Notes: generated by a model not told the origin, from the sequence alone. Positions 12,833-26,647 are shown, counted from the first letter of the stretch. The stretch is DNA of 64,000 nucleotides from Heliocidaris tuberculata (GCA_025618425.1 CM046832.1:56355493-56419492); one strand, 5' to 3'. Numbers and translations: made by a program.

Positions 12833-15800
12833 TCGTTCATTCACGCTGACCTTTATTCTCTTCAAACTCCTTAACCGCTAATTTGTAGAATGCCGGGTAA
12901 AGTTATTTGGGGTTAATTTCATACATTCTAACTGTATACAAATTATTTTTTTTGACCTCAGAGACCCTTTAATGTAGTTTCAAGGGAATTAGAACACGCC
13001 AAATACATCAGTGGCAATATCTGTAAGTCAAGAAGACAATTCCTCAATTTTTCAAAACAAAGCGACATGAATGGACCAATAATAAACCATGCAATAGTTA
13101 AAATGAACACTCTTTGTTACAAAACTGTATAACATAATCTCTCCCTTTAAACCCTCTTTTAATGACCTTTTCTCTGATCACTGTCATATTACCACTTTGT
13201 TTTACGGCGTCTTTGGAATACGATCAACTTATTTTGTCTTCATAATTCATTGAACCAATCCATAACCAAACATGATCAATGAACAGCTTTGTAAAAGAGA
13301 GTGACAGATGGTACAAAAAAGGAAGATGAACATCAAAAAGATGAAGAGGCAAAGTCCATGATGACAGTGCAGAATTAAATCTGTCACTTTAGGACGTCAT
13401 CTGCAGCCTCCTGTTATACAAAGCTGAAGGTTAATACACTCCTAAACTGAAGGCTACGGCCTAACCTATAGCCCATACAGTTCACAGCTAAAAAGAACTA
13501 CTGCTTTGCTGCTACAGAATATTTCATGTCACTACCTAAGAAAGCAAGCTTTGGATCAGCCATTCATTGTTCATGTTCATAATGACATTAATCAACTTAA
13601 CGGAAGTGGGAGTACCACATGTATTATAACTGGGTGAATTCCCACGTTTGAACCGAAATTTATCACCGCCACCCCTCTCCAAATTTAAAGGGACACAGCC
13701 TACAATCTAATTATACCTAGAATTATATTTTTTCCCTTTGATATCAATGAAACATAAGTATTTATAAAACCTGCCATGGTCTAGGCATATACTGTATAAA
13801 CATGGTTCAATGACACTAACTCCAGTGGAAATTGCTTCCCATGAATAGCTAACACTAACCAAATTTCTAACACCAATCCTGGACCTTACACTATATTCCT
13901 AACCCTATATATTTGATGAAATATAAAAGCCTAGGGCAAACATTGTGGGAGCAAGTACAGTGTATTCGATTACCAGTACCGGTAAACAAATGTTGAGTCT
14001 GTATATGCAAACAAAACTTTTCACTAACTTTCAATGAAGGAAAATGTCCATTATATTTTTATTCTAATGAAAGAAACCTGTGAGCAATAATTCTGAACTG
14101 ATCTACAGATGGCAATTGGTCAGATTTACTCATCTTTGGGGGCACCTCTTATCTTTTTGAAAAGATGTTTGGTACTACAGAATCGGAAAATGGCGTTATT
14201 TTTTATTACAATGAGAAAATGAAAAGTTCCCAGAAACACCCACACTGTCCCTTAATCCCAAAACCGCTTCTCACATTTCATATTTCTGACAGTCTCTCTT
14301 TCACTTCCCCCGCAGTACTCAGACAATAATCTACTTTGGATTCACATTGAACATCCTCTCGAAACAAAAAATATTGACACATCAAGTCACATTTAAGCCT
14401 GTTTATAGTTTTGTTTCCCAGAAAAAAAATTGCTTTTAGATTTCTGCTTGTTATAAGGCTGTCATTTAAAAAAAAATATTTTGTATTGCAATACAAAAAA
14501 TTAGAGCTAAAAGAATTACAGTATGATGCCTAGGGTAGTAAATTCAAACAGGTGGGTGTACAAGCAATTGACAGCTATGTGTTTGAACCTCTGTGACATT
14601 ATACTAAAGTGGGGTGGGCTAGGTATAGTCATTTTTCAGCAATATCAAAGATTTAAAGTTCTTCACACTAAATTTAATTGGAAATCAATCAGCATAAAAG
14701 ATATCTGGAATATGTATCTTTTGTTACAAGTGGGACAATCAACAAGTGACAATATATCTATTGCCATGTTTGCTACAAAAACCACATATCATTTACTCCT
14801 TTCTCTTAAAAATCCTACAAAGTTGATGCCTTTCTCCCATCCGTGACAGTTTTATTTTCATTGAACAGCCATTACTGATTGGTCTGAACAGGAATATCAT
14901 GATCTGTCTTCAGCAGACTAAACTTTCTTCTTTGAACCATAACATTCTGACATATTTTTGCCACCTCTATTCATTTTTTTTTTTTAAATATCTGAACAAC
15001 ATTTTCTTCTAATAAAGTAATTAGTACAAGTTGAAAGTTGCTCCTTTTACAGCATTGTTGTCCTTGTATCCAGGAGAGTCACGTTTTTAGGTTTACAGTA
15101 TTTAGGTCAAAAGATTAACACAATTTTTGGTTTCTTCCAACTAATTTGGTGATTAAGCTCTTTGATTAAGCCATGTAATTATCTGTGACTCAGAATTTAA
15201 AGAAGTAAAATGAACTCTTAGTTTTGAAAAGGGTAGATGCACACCTACAACATACCACATAATAAATTAGGATTCATGAGGGAGTATAGAAAGTTATTTA
15301 CTGTTCATATTTGCCTTTGTTTGGCTATTAAATTCTCATAATCTCTATAATCATTTTCCTATAAATGAATTGAAAGATAAATATGCCAAACATAAATAAT
15401 GTATCATGTATTGTATGAATGAGAATCTAAAAAATAATTGATCATATTCTACAAAAGCTGCTATTGTGAGACCAATCACCCTAAGGAATATTTCGATATA
15501 ATGCCCATTGAAATGTAAGATCCAAAGTGTGGTGGATCAAGTTATTATTCTTCAGCAAGGCTGCAGCTAAATGTGCCATGGAAAGTGTCCATGCAAGAAG
15601 AATGTTTATTGCATAAACACCACTTTATTTGGTTTCCACTCTGTTCTTCATGAGAAATATAGTGCATTCTACCTTTCTGAAGGAAAATCTTTTTTTTTTC
15701 AACAAAAACAATAATTTTTCTAATAAATCTTTCATAAGAGATACATCGACAATGATAGTGAAGCTCGCTATTTCAAAAATTTGTAGTTAGCACATACAAT

Positions 15801-16220
15801 TAATATGATTCTGAGATTTGCCTCACCCCCAAAAAACAACAAAACAACAAACAAACAAACAAACAAAACCCACCTCAATCAGAAATGTAGAATAGTTCTC
15901 CTACTGAATGCCTTAACATGATATATATGATTGCTATGTATTAATTTAAAATATATTCAATAAAAGTGAAAGAACATTATACAGTACTATCAAAGTGTTC
16001 AAAGTTCTAAGCAACAAATTTACAATGCCTTCTGTGTCAATATCAACATCACCAATTATTCTTTACATTATGTCAATACAAATATAAGACTTATTATCCA
16101 TCACCAAAACAACCCATTGAAACTTTATTATATTAAAAAGTCTAATTCCTGATTATGCAGAAGTAAATCAAGGCTTGGATTCATATAGATAGATCGAATT
16201 AAACTTGTTTTTTTTAAACA
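12833..16220. other. AT-rich intergenic sequence, no gene seen
   Basis: The longest frame (14523-14846 plus) has no recognisable domain. (AAAC)n occurs at about 15830-15868. Confidence 0.5.
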
Positions 16221-16455
16221 TAGCGCACTGATTTATGGAGCATCAAGTGTCTTTCTCTTTATTCTGTAGATATTACTTCAAGTCTGTATCAAAATAAATA
16301 AACAAAATGAAAAGACTAAATGAACCCAATGAAGAAATGGAAATGAGAAACTGATTTCACAATGGCATTTTTTCTTCTTCATTTGGTTAATGAATTACGG
16401 TAATTTTCACAGGATGGAGAGGTTGACACTTGGTGCTCCATAAATCAGTGGGCTA
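16221..16455. mobile_element. Palindromic MITE, 235 bp
   Basis: Ends TAGCGCACTGATTTATGGAG and the inverse of CTCCATAAATCAGTGGGCTA; inverted arms of about 30 bp. Confidence 0.83.
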
Positions 16456-17108
16456 AATCTTCCCACTTAAATCTGGTCGAAAGTTAGTACGTTTTTATGA
16501 AGAGCGGCCTATTGTGATTGTTCAATGAATGTGGTACAGGGAAGAGAAATAACCCCAGTTGGGATACAAGGAAATTAAGAACAAGCTTGGAGCAAATTAA
16601 GAAAATCAACTTCCTTGTCTGCTCTTAATAATTGTTTTTAGGATTATCACCTCTCTTGGATGTAGAGTGAGGAATTTACAACCCTAACATGTAAACAAAT
16701 TATACACAAGGTATGATGAAAAAGCAAAAGAAAAACTTAGATGTCATCTACTGAGAGCTAGAAGAGTATGAAATCTATGCTAATTAAAGTGTGTAAAAGT
16801 TAAGGTCTGTCTGGCTGTTAGCAGCATTAACAATTTATACATGTATACATCAAAGTTAAGAGATGATGGTATCACTATCAGAAACAAAATAAAGCATCAG
16901 CATTTTGCAAGTAAATACATATTTTACAATTCACTCCCCCTTCTCTACAAATAAAAGTTCTAGACCTAAATAGAAGTAGCACATTCAGGTTTGGTGTATC
17001 TGAACATATTAGCAAAAATACATGGTAGAGGTCATTTGGAATAAAACACATTTTCTTATCATTTGTCATATTTATCTGGATTTAAATGAAAATAAAACTG
17101 CCTTCAAT

Positions 17109-17127
17109 GAGAGACAAAGATTAAGGA

Positions 17128-17167
<40 letters not shown>
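17109..17167. repeat. (GA)n microsatellite
   Basis: About 27 uninterrupted GA units. A plus-strand frame running across it (RERERE) is an artefact. Confidence 0.95.
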
Positions 17168-17170
<3 letters not shown>

Positions 17171-17396
17171 CATTTTTGAAAGAACTTTGATTTTCCATAG
17201 TGAAACAAAAATTCTTGGGAGAATCTTTGATAGGAATCTGTTGTTTCTAGAGACAACCTGTCACTCACTTCCTACTCAAATAAGATAAGTTACATGTAGA
17301 TGAAAAGATATCCCACATAAGTGACCAAATCAAGTGGTTCCTACAGTTCAGGGGAGCATAAAGGGGTACAGATATTTCAGGTCAACAAAGTGATGT

Positions 17397-17612
17397 GGGA
17401 GTATTATTTATCTCTTCTCTAACTTTCATTTTTCTTTATCTGTTCTTTCACTTCTCCACTTTCCCATTCTACCTTCATTTGTCTTCCCAGAGCCAGAAGA
17501 GTATTAACTTAACAGAAGAGTAGTTTTCTGTCTTCTCTACTTTCATTTTTCTTTATCTGTTCTTTCACTTCCCCCACTTTCCCATTCTGCCTTAATTATT
17601 CATGCTTTGATA
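17397..17612. repeat. Two copies of a pyrimidine-rich unit, offset about 125 bp
   Basis: CTTTCATTTTTCTTTATCTG and the following CACTT/CCCATTCT words occur at about 17420 and 17545. Confidence 0.8.
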
Positions 17613-17799
17613 ACAATTTAGAAAGTCCATCTTTCCTACAGACTACTCCTGCTGAACAGTAAAAATCATGTTAGAATACTCTAGAAAGTGAAACTACCCA
17701 CTTTAACTTATACTTCACAAATAATTTTTCATGGAAAATAACATTGAATAACATCAGTCTTAAAGGACTAGTCACAACACTTTCTACATATGATTAGTA

Positions 17800-18075
17800 G
17801 AGGTGTTGTAGTCGAGTGGTTTAAACACTTGACTGGAGATGGGAAGGTCGTGGGTTCGAACCCGGTGCAGCACTACTGTCCTTTGACAAGACATTAATCT
17901 ACATTTGCCACTCTCTACCCAGGTATTAAATGGGTACCGGCAGGAATGAATTCCTTGAATGCTGTGAGCGCCGAAATCAGTAGCCTAGCTAGAGCCGGGG
18001 TAATATTGGAGTGCCTTGAGCACCTTCCATGGTGGATAAGAGTACTATATAAATATCCAATATTATTATTATTAC
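17800..18075 (+). mobile_element. tRNA-derived SINE
   Basis: The head resembles a class II tRNA (GAGGTGTTGTAGTCGAGTGG A box, GGTTCGAACCC B box at 17853). The body has CTACCCAGGTATTAAATGGG and GTGCCTTGAGCACC, and the tail is ACTATATAAATATCC plus (ATT)n. Relatives: 25786-26127 (minus) and 41380-41545. Confidence 0.88.
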
Positions 18076-20721
18076 TATTAGTAGTAGCAGTAGTAGTATC
18101 CAAATACTGAGGAGAGGAATGGAATAACAAACAAATTCATACCTTAAAATAGAATCCCATACATGTTTAAAATAATCATGTTTGAATGGTTTATTTTTCA
18201 TGTGCATCATATATTATATAGAATTAAATCTTGTATTTTAGGGGGCTTGACTATACAAACTTTTTTTAAAAAGTAGTGTAGGTCCCTCAGTGTAATAATT
18301 GTTCTTTTGGATAAACTGCAAAAAGGAAAATGAAATGCAACAAAATTTACAATGTGTCTGTTAGGTAAATGTTTAATGTAAAACAATAAAACAGAAAGTT
18401 TGAACGAAAGCTTTGTGTTAGGCTGCATTTAGACTAACCATGAATGTATCTCTGTCCTCAAAATACACTATCTTTCCATTTTGTACATTAAATCTAAAAA
18501 AAAATGTTTTTGTTTTTTAAAACAAATATGGAATGTAATCGGGTCTTTTTTTCTGAAAGGTAATATGTACATACAATTAACTTTGATGACAATAAATAAC
18601 TTCTATGTCTATTTCTCTTCTCAAGTCAATTCACTATCAGTATTATAGTTGATGATTCATAGCATTTATATAATACATATTTCTGTTAAAGATGATTAAT
18701 TTCTTCTTCAAATTTTCAAATAATAACTGAAAAGAGCAAACTATGAAGGTATTTGAAGCTCACCATGTGTCACTGTTTGCAAGTCCTCTTCAAAGTCAAG
18801 TATGATGATTGATGTTATTCCTTGAATATAATACCTCTGGATAAGATACAGTCCAGTCTAGTCAAAGAACTACAGCTTTCATATTCCAGCCTTCCTTTCA
18901 CTTTGACTTTCTAAACAAGGACAGCTCACCAGATCTTCTCAAAATAATAAATCTGTGCAGTTTTTAGTTCGTTGTGTAAGATACACTTGTGACTCCAATA
19001 TTCCAGTCAAATGTTATGCCTACGAAGAGCTGAACCTAGCGTGAAAAAGTTTTTTTTAGAGTTTCGAGAAGGGCTCGGCAATACATAAGAGGAAGCAAAC
19101 AATACAACGTTGCCCCCTTCCTCGCGGAGCATACACAGGGTAATGCGGCTAATACCTGACAGTGTACAATCGCATGTGTGTGTGTATGTGTGTGTGTGTG
19201 TGAGGGGTAGATTGAAACCTTGTGCTGTTGCTCGGAGTAGGAGCGCTGCATTGAGACGTACTTCCTGATGCGCGGAGCATGGTGAGTCACCTGTACACCC
19301 CAACGCTGTCAACGCATTTGCACTTCCTTGATGAGCCCAACCAGAGACACACATAAAAACAGAGATCTGGCAGAAACTTGAGGAAGGAGGGCTCCAAACT
19401 TACGATTGTTAGGTCTTAATCTTGGCTGTGAAACATCACTTGTATATGCTTCCCTTTGAAAGTGGAGTTTTGTATACAGCTCTCTGTGTCTTGGGTGAAG
19501 TGAGAGGATTATAAACCCCTCAATAGATGATTAACTGTCTTTTACAAATCATTTCCTTCCTATCAATTTGTAGAGATAAAGAGGTGTGTTAATTCAGGGC
19601 TATGCAGGTGCTAAGGTTCTAAGAGGTCATTTGAAAGAGGCTCCTTCATGCACAGTAATAAATGGTAGCAGTTCGTTTGATGTTTCACTCCAGGTTAGAT
19701 GTTAAGTGTCATCAATGAAAGTGTTATTTTAATGTTGCACATTATAATAAACAATAGTTTTAGCTGCAAAGCTTCTTGATGAAGACAACTCTGCCTTTAC
19801 AATTTTTCTTTATTTTATTGCTTTTATCTGAAGTACTCATTGGTAGTAAATGTGTAGTTCCACTATCATTTTATCAACAAGCAAAGGCCTATAGAGGTGA
19901 AGGGGTGTAGGGGCACTCACACTAATGCAAGTTAATATGCAGGGGTTGCTTTAGTGCAATAATCACAAATTCAGTGTTCTGTAAGATTGTTACTTTCATA
20001 AAAAAAATTTGAATCAATATAGAGGGATAACACAGACCCACTGAAGTAAAAGCTGGGGGGGTTAAGCACTATACTTTTTGAGACCTAAAGGAACTAGATA
20101 AATTTGGTAATTTACTTAATACTTTCAGCATCATATTTCTATTATCACAACCTGTACATCAAATATGGGAAGATTTGTTTATTACCTAATCCTTTCAATA
20201 CAATGACAATTCATTTACATGTATATATCTATATTGAACATATATTTTAATGAATATCAAATTTATTAAACCATGCAAATTATTCTTTTCAAAACATGTC
20301 ATGGGATATTAAAATAATTTAAATTACACAACATAGGCCTACTATTACACACTTTTTTAGTCATAAAATATGAACTATCAATGAAACCTACAAAACGTAC
20401 ATTGATCTGTCATATGTTGATGACTGTTACCTATAAATTTGGCACTGGAAACAGAAAGACACATAATAGTTTGTTATTTCTGTGATTAATACTATGACAA
20501 CTCCAAGATTTTACCTTGATTATAGAGGTACTAGGCCTACAGGTAATCTAGCAAGATTTTAAATCCCTCCTTCATTTTCAGATTAAAGGCACATTCTGGG
20601 GGTTCTCAACAAATATCTCTCAAAGTGTTTGGGACATCTATATTGAATTATTCCCTTCAGGAAATCAAATGTGTATGTTATCTCCCCATTTTTAACCAAG
20701 TTCTCTCATGGAATACTATTA
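18076..20721. other. Intergenic sequence, (TG)n at 19174-19203, no gene seen
   Basis: The stretch at 19015-19330 is somewhat CpG-richer than its surroundings and has overlapping minus-strand frames with His-Thr runs from the (TG)n repeat. No domain is recognisable. Confidence 0.45.
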
Positions 20722-20861
20722 GTTACCCCCTGCTTGTTCACAAAATATGGGCAAATATCTACGGTCTGGTGCCATATTCCATGAGGCTGGAGGCCAAATG
20801 GAATATGGCACCAGACCGTAGATATTTCCGTATTTCGTGAGAACAATTAGCAGGGGGGTAA
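20722..20861. mobile_element. Near-perfect palindrome, 140 bp
   Basis: The arm ATCTACGGTCTGGTGCCATA and following bases is inverted around a short centre GAGGCTGGAGGCCAA; the outer ends are TTACCCCCTGC / GCAGGGGGGTAA. Confidence 0.88.
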
Positions 20862-21320
20862 TGATTTTACCTTTTTAAGTGTAGATCTACATGAATTCTG
20901 TAGTGTAATCTCATTGGTAAAGTTACGATGAAAACATTGTATGTATTTTGGGGCGTTGTGGTAACTTTCTTCTCGTTGATTTCTTCCCGCGAGTGATGTT
21001 GAAATCGCCAGCTGTCAGCCATCTTTGTTGTCTGCATGCAACAAGATCAAGTGCATGCATGCGCGCAGCTAGCTGTGATGATAACGTCATCACGGAATAC
21101 AGGAAATATTCAGGGATGGATTTAGCACATGCGCACAAGTATCAATAACAATGCAAAACAGAAAAACAACAACAGCAACATATGACCTCATTCACGGAAT
21201 ACGGGAAATATTCAGTGGATGGTCTGTATTTGTGACCGAGTACACGGGCAATACAGGATTTTATCAAAGACATGATTGACCAATGAGATTACAGAATTCA
21301 TGATCACTAAAAGATAAAAT
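20862..21320. mobile_element. Second inverted-repeat element, about 450 bp
   Basis: CATGAATTCTGTAGTGTAAT near 20890 is inverted at 21279-21302 (ACCAATGAGATTACAGAATT). Inside, a TCACGGAATAC(A/G)GGAAATAT word occurs twice. Confidence 0.7.
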
Positions 21321-22849
21321 GAAAAATCACCCTAATGAGGTAAATATCTCATTCAACCTACTAAACAATATTCCTTTTGCCTGGAGATCTACACAATGCT
21401 TCTCAAAGCAGTTTAAGACAGATTTATGCACAATTTGGACCAGTGGTGGAGATGTGTTATGCAATTTTATTCATCAGGGGGAATGACCCATTGCTATGTC
21501 CCCCCCCCCCCCCCCCCAATGAAAAGAATTTCCTGCATATTTCTGCCCATGATTTGGACCACTTTCAGTTCTCATGCAAAGAAGTAAAAGACAACCAATC
21601 ACCAAAAAAATGTATATCATTAAAAGACATATAAATTCAACCCCCAAAACCAAAAAAGCTGTATGAGACAATAATGAAAGAGCTAAGGTAACAAAATAAT
21701 TTCATATCAAGGGAGTTAACTTACAACTAACCTAACATCTATGGGAGCCGGGTGCTTCCTGTATTAAATTTATGAGAGATAGAAAATTCAGTAGTCAGTG
21801 GGTTAACTCCAGGATGTGTGCTTGCCTAGATGGGTGTGTAGACCTTTAAATATTACCTTTAAGAATCTATATACTCACATGTCACTTCCATCTATTTGAA
21901 GTGTATCTAAACTTGCAATATTTCTTTGCAGAAGTAATATCTAAAGCCGATATAACACTAACACAGAAACCCAATCATCTAGCCAAAATTTTTTGAGGTG
22001 ATTAGTTCCCTTTAAATATTACCTTTAAGAATTGAGGTGCAGGATCACTAAGTATAAACCGGCCTGACGCATGGAGCCGACATTCTCCACATAATCTTCT
22101 GTTAGTAACTGACCTAAAAATTCTTGCTTCACCCTTACTTTGAGCCACTTTTCAATATTGATAGTGACTAACAGCTAGATGAAAAAAACACCTGTTATGT
22201 ATAACATGAGGCTAAGGGTTGCCATGGTTTCATAAGGTCCAAAATTATTAGTTAACAGTTCACCTTCAAGAATGTAAAGTACATTGTGCAGTATGTAGCT
22301 ACCTACTGCCTAAATAGAAATCAAATAAGGATGTTCTGCTTGAAGAGTCTATCTATCAAAACAATGAATAAATCATTCTCAATTAAAGTGTTGAATTAAA
22401 CAATTTTTTGCAGATAGGGCTTTGTCAAGGGATTAATTTGATTTGTATGAAACAAAGTATTCAAAGATGCGTAAATATGTATTCCATTAAGTGTACTGCA
22501 GTGCAGGCAAGGACACAACTGATATTACAAAAGAACTGGGAGGAGACAATTAAAGACTGCTTCTCTCTCTCTAATAATGGTGATTATGCAGATATTTAGA
22601 TTTCTTAGATATGAATCATGAATAAACTTAAAACACAGGGTTCAACATGAACTGGAATCTTTATCATACAGACCCCTAAAATTCACTCCTTACCCAAAAG
22701 AAAACTTGGAGCAATGTTCAACAGCTACGTGTATCTGATTCAAGTCATATAAAAATATCATGTAAATCCAACTAAGTAATTCAATGAAGTAATTTACAAT
22801 ATAGGCCAATACACTCAATCTCTTGAGTTATGGATATGTAAAATAATTG
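21321..22849. other. Intergenic sequence with a poly-C run, no gene seen
   Basis: C18 run at about 21499-21516. ACCTTTAAGAAT occurs twice (21855 and 22020) in a short local duplication. Confidence 0.45.
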
Positions 22850-23468
22850 TCATCATGCTTACTTGTTATGATTACTTGTATGGTCTGCCTGACTCACAAA
22901 TTAATGATTTACAGAGAGTATAAAATTCTGCTGCTAGGCTCATTGCCAAAACTTGTTCATTTGAGTCTATCATCCCATTGCTGAAGGAGCTGCATCAGTT
23001 AAGAGTTAAGGAGCATATTGTGTTTAAGATCCTTTAGTTGACATTCAAGTGTCTGAGAAATACTGCCCCTGTCTACCTTCAAGAGCTCATTTAAAATCAT
23101 GTAGTCTCACAGAATTTGCGACCAAACAATACATCACTTCTAACAGTACCTTCCATTAATACCCTATCTTACGGTTCAGGATCTTTCCCAGCAGCATCTC
23201 CTCAGCTCTAGAACAACCTCCCAGAATGTATAAACAAAACAAGAAGACTCCACTGAAAAATTCAAATATATGTTAACAACATATTTGTTCATCCAATAGT
23301 GACAAATTTCTCTTAACCCAAACTTCTGATGCACGATAACTAAAACTAACCCTTTCCCTTTTCCCCTATTATTTAATCTCAATGCATAGAGATCCTCCCC
23401 CCCCCCCCCCCCCCACCATGGTGACAAGCGCTTAGTAAGAATTGTACATTATTATTATTATTATTATG
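22850..23468 (+). pseudogene. LINE reverse transcriptase relic, 3' end
   Basis: Conceptual reading gives LYGLPDSQINDLQRV, then IPLLKELHQLRVKEHIVFKI and TFKCLRNTAPVYLQELI, the conserved end of CR1/L2-type polymerases, interrupted by several stops. It ends in AAGCGCTTAGTAAGAATTG plus (ATT)n; a C run is near 23399. Confidence 0.82.
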
Positions 23469-24417
23469 AAATATGACATTTTGGGGGTAGGGGCTATTAC
23501 ATTATTAAGTACTTGACTCCTGCAGTTCAGGAAAAAAGGAGAATTTAATTTCCTTTAAAAGGAAAATAAGGCAAAGCATAAAACATTGACTAAATGAAGT
23601 AGATCCTGTATATAAATCCTTTGTCTACCTAAATTTGAAATTTCAATCCTTTATACATCACTTGCCCCTAAAGATGACAGGGCAAATTTTGCATTCATTT
23701 ATCTGTATCTTTGCATTGTCTACATTAATGAATATGGGAAGTAGTGGATTAATATCATCATATTATTATGCAATATTGAAACACCCACTCCATACCCTCA
23801 TGACCAGGTGTCATCTGATATTTGACTTACTTCATTCCTCCCTTTGTCTTTCCTTTCCAGACACACCCCTTCTTTTGTTCATTTTTAAAAATTTCACCAA
23901 TATTTCAGTTTTTCATTTCTTTTTACATTCTGCTTTGAGGGACTATTCACCATTACTTGTGGGAGGGGGAGAGTCATCTCTGTTTATTTATATGATCTAC
24001 AATGACTTTACTCATTTTGTCCCCTGTGATAGTTTTCTTTTTTTTTGTAATCTAACATGATTCATCTTTTCTCCATATCCTACTATCCTACTATTCATTC
24101 CCTCTTTCCTTCTCTCTTTCTATCTCTCTCTCTCTCTCTCCTTCCCTTTTCATATTCCCATTTTCTTCTTTCTCCAGCCCTTTCCCCTCTTTCTCTGTCT
24201 CTGCAATTCCCTCCATAAATCTGACTCTCTTAATCCATTTCTTGATTTCAATAATTCTGTTAAGATGATGTACAAATCACAACAAAATTATAGATATTGT
24301 TCCTGAAGGATAACACCCCCCCCCCATGGGCAGCAATCCGGGGGGGGGGTGGGGGGAGGGGGGATCCCAACTCCATAAATTTTGAGTTTTGTACAGCAAC
24401 CAATGGAAAGGCAAGTC
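23469..24417. other. Pyrimidine-rich intergenic sequence, no gene established
   Basis: (CT)n at about 24122-24142; C and G runs at 24308-24362. The 141-codon frame at 23635-24060 is Phe/Leu/Ser-rich without a domain. Confidence 0.5.
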
Positions 24418-24837
24418 TAGACCGAAAATTCTGTCTCTCGTTCGTTAGCCTCTTATTTTGGTTAGGGTCGGCCCTCAATTAGAGACAGAAGCGGGCTGTT
24501 CGATCTGCTGTGCAAACCAAATACACATTGACTCACACACGAATAACAGTTAGAATGCGGTTGCGAGATTTTCAAATAGAGAATACCGTGGACCCTGAAT
24601 TACCTGAAAAACGAGCATAAAAAGGAATAAAACAGTCAAATTGGTAAGTGAACAGATCTGTTATAACACATAGAACCTAGGCCTAATCTATTTGATTTCT
24701 ATAAATATGTGAAACTATTAAAAAACAGCATTTTCCAACTACATGCCGACTGACCGTCGGCGGCCAGTAAGTTTGCACAGCAGAGTGATAGGCCCGTTTC
24801 TGTCTCTAAGTGAAGAGCGACCCTACCAAAATAAGAG
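24418..24837 (+). mobile_element. MITE (TAGACCGAAAATTCTG family), copy 1, right end missing
   Basis: Left end TAGACCGAAAATTCTGTCTC; the right arm stops about 30 bp short of the matching end. Same family as 30691-31148 but in the opposite orientation. Confidence 0.88.
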
Positions 24838-25129
24838 GAGTAGGAGCTTATCTTCAGATAAGCTAGATGTGTCATGTACTATATAAGTGGTGGGACTCGG
24901 GGATAATACCACTGCACATATGAATTATGATATCAAAACACAGTATGTGGGACTGTTATGAGCACACTTTTTAAAATATCAAGTCATCAGGAGGGCAGCA
25001 TTTCAGTCACAACTGGTTTCAATAAGCTGTAAAGTTGGTATTTTTTTTCTTCAATGGTATGGAATCATAAGTTTACACACACTCACACACACAACACACA
25101 CCCGCACACGCGTACAAACACAAAAAAAA

Positions 25130-25510
25130 GACTCACATCGACATCAGCAGTAAGCCGTTCCGTCGTGCCCGAGGTCCACACGAAAATTTCTCTGCAAGCG
25201 CTATGCGCCTTCGTAAATTGACGAATCAGAAAGCAAAGCCCCTCTCCCTACAAACTTGCCAACCAATCAGATTGGACAATGCACCTGTTGCAATACAGCC
25301 TTTTTTACAGGCCGTGAAATGCCCCGTCGCGTCGATTCACGAACACTGAGCAAATGCTAGGTTTTCTCTTGATCGGTATCAGATCAGAATTCAGCAGCAA
25401 AATAAACACTAACACCAACACCGAGCGCCAAGGTCGAAAAGAAACGAAGAAGAGAAACTACATTGATCTAGATGACATAGATGGCAGCATTACAGACAAC
25501 GCATGTTCTT
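25130..25510. promoter_or_regulatory. CpG- and CCAAT-containing patch, possible promoter
   Basis: Raised CpG content (CGTCGCGTCG, GCGCTATGCGCC) and an inverted CCAAT pair (CCAATCAGATTGG at 25262). No coding exon on either strand could be tied to it. It could be a FBXO7 upstream promoter, another gene's promoter, or repeat sequence. Confidence 0.25.
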
Positions 25511-25785
25511 AATAAAGAATCTGTATGAGACAACGTTCGGGTGGGAAAATGCATTTTTTGCTTTTGTCAACTTTTTTGAGTAGGCCCATTTTCTTCAGTT
25601 TATCAACATTAACCCTTTAGCACTCCAGATAACGTGCACTAGCAGTCTGTCACCGAAAGAAGTTTTAGACTACGACGATTTCATATTTTTACAGATAGAC
25701 TAACTGTACACAGCGCTGTCGCGAAGCGTGCTTCGCACGGCGTCTGGTCGGGCTACAGATAGACCTAGTACCTAAGTAACTTTAA

Positions 25786-26127
25786 TAATAATAGCTGTTT
25801 CTTATATAGCGCCTTACCAGCTACCATGTAACCGACCAAAGCGCTTACAGCATTATTGGATTCAGTTGCGATTCTGCACATTGCAGTGCACATTCTCCAC
25901 TACTCTTGGGAGCATTCCAGCCGGTCGCCCGTTTCCAAGCGCGCACATATCCAACGGTTCCAACCACAATGACGCTAGCATCCTACTAGGTACCCATTTA
26001 ACACCTGGGTGGAGAGGGGCAATGTAGATAAAATGCCTTGCTCAAGGGATAAGTAACGTGCCGGGGTTCAAACCCACAACCTTTGAATTCCCAGTCAAGT
26101 GATTAAACCACTCGACTACGACACCTC
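25786..26127 (-). mobile_element. tRNA-derived SINE, full length
   Basis: On the minus strand: head GAGGTGTCGTAGTCGAGTGG with B box GGTTTGAACCC, shared body (CACCCAGGTGTTAAATGGG), and a 3' region with AAGCGCTTTGGTCGG and AAGGCGCTATATAAGAAAC. Longer 3' part than the copy at 17800. Confidence 0.88.
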
Positions 26128-26647
26128 TTTGTGCATGTTTTGATAATATTTGAAATGGTAATGTTATTAACATGAAAGTGTCATTTGCCGGGTAATCGTC
26201 CATCTGCATGATGTAACCTGTTCATGATCATAATTTTGCTTCGTATTTTTGTCTTTAAAGGTTACAGTGTTTCAAATATCATCAAACATTCGAAACACTA
26301 AAATTCCATGTAACTGAAATTTAAGGCATTGCTCTTATTTTATATGTAACATAATATCCTCTGTGCTATTTTTTCCTGTTTAAGACTGCTTTATATCTCA
26401 TGAAAAGGCAACTTATGAATTAAATTCATGATGATGATGATGATGATAATGATTATAGTAATCTTATTATTATTATTATTAACAGGGGTGTAGTATTAAA
26501 TGAAATTGTGGATGTGGATAAACATCTGAAAATTTTGCCATTCCGAAGTTACTTTTTGAAGGTGTGTCAGGCGGGGTAATGCGTGTGGCGATTTTTAAGG
26601 GCAAAATAACAATTTTTAAATAAATAGATAAATAAATAGATAAATTA

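Noticed and set aside
14523..14846. 107-codon plus-strand frame
   Set aside because: No domain, no splice context, no similarity that I recognise; expected by chance in AT-rich DNA.
17022..17288. Frame with an Arg-Glu run
   Set aside because: Created by the (GA)n tract; flanks have no coding character.
23635..24060. 141-codon Phe/Ser/Leu-rich frame
   Set aside because: Pyrimidine-rich strand bias explains the openness; no signal peptide plus domain pattern that would support a membrane protein.
25203..25350. Frame beginning MRLRKL in the CpG patch, considered as the missing FBXO7 first exon
   Set aside because: The first residues look like a ubiquitin-like start, but the rest does not. Nearby GT sites leave a complete codon, whereas the exon at 35013 needs two bases of a split codon.
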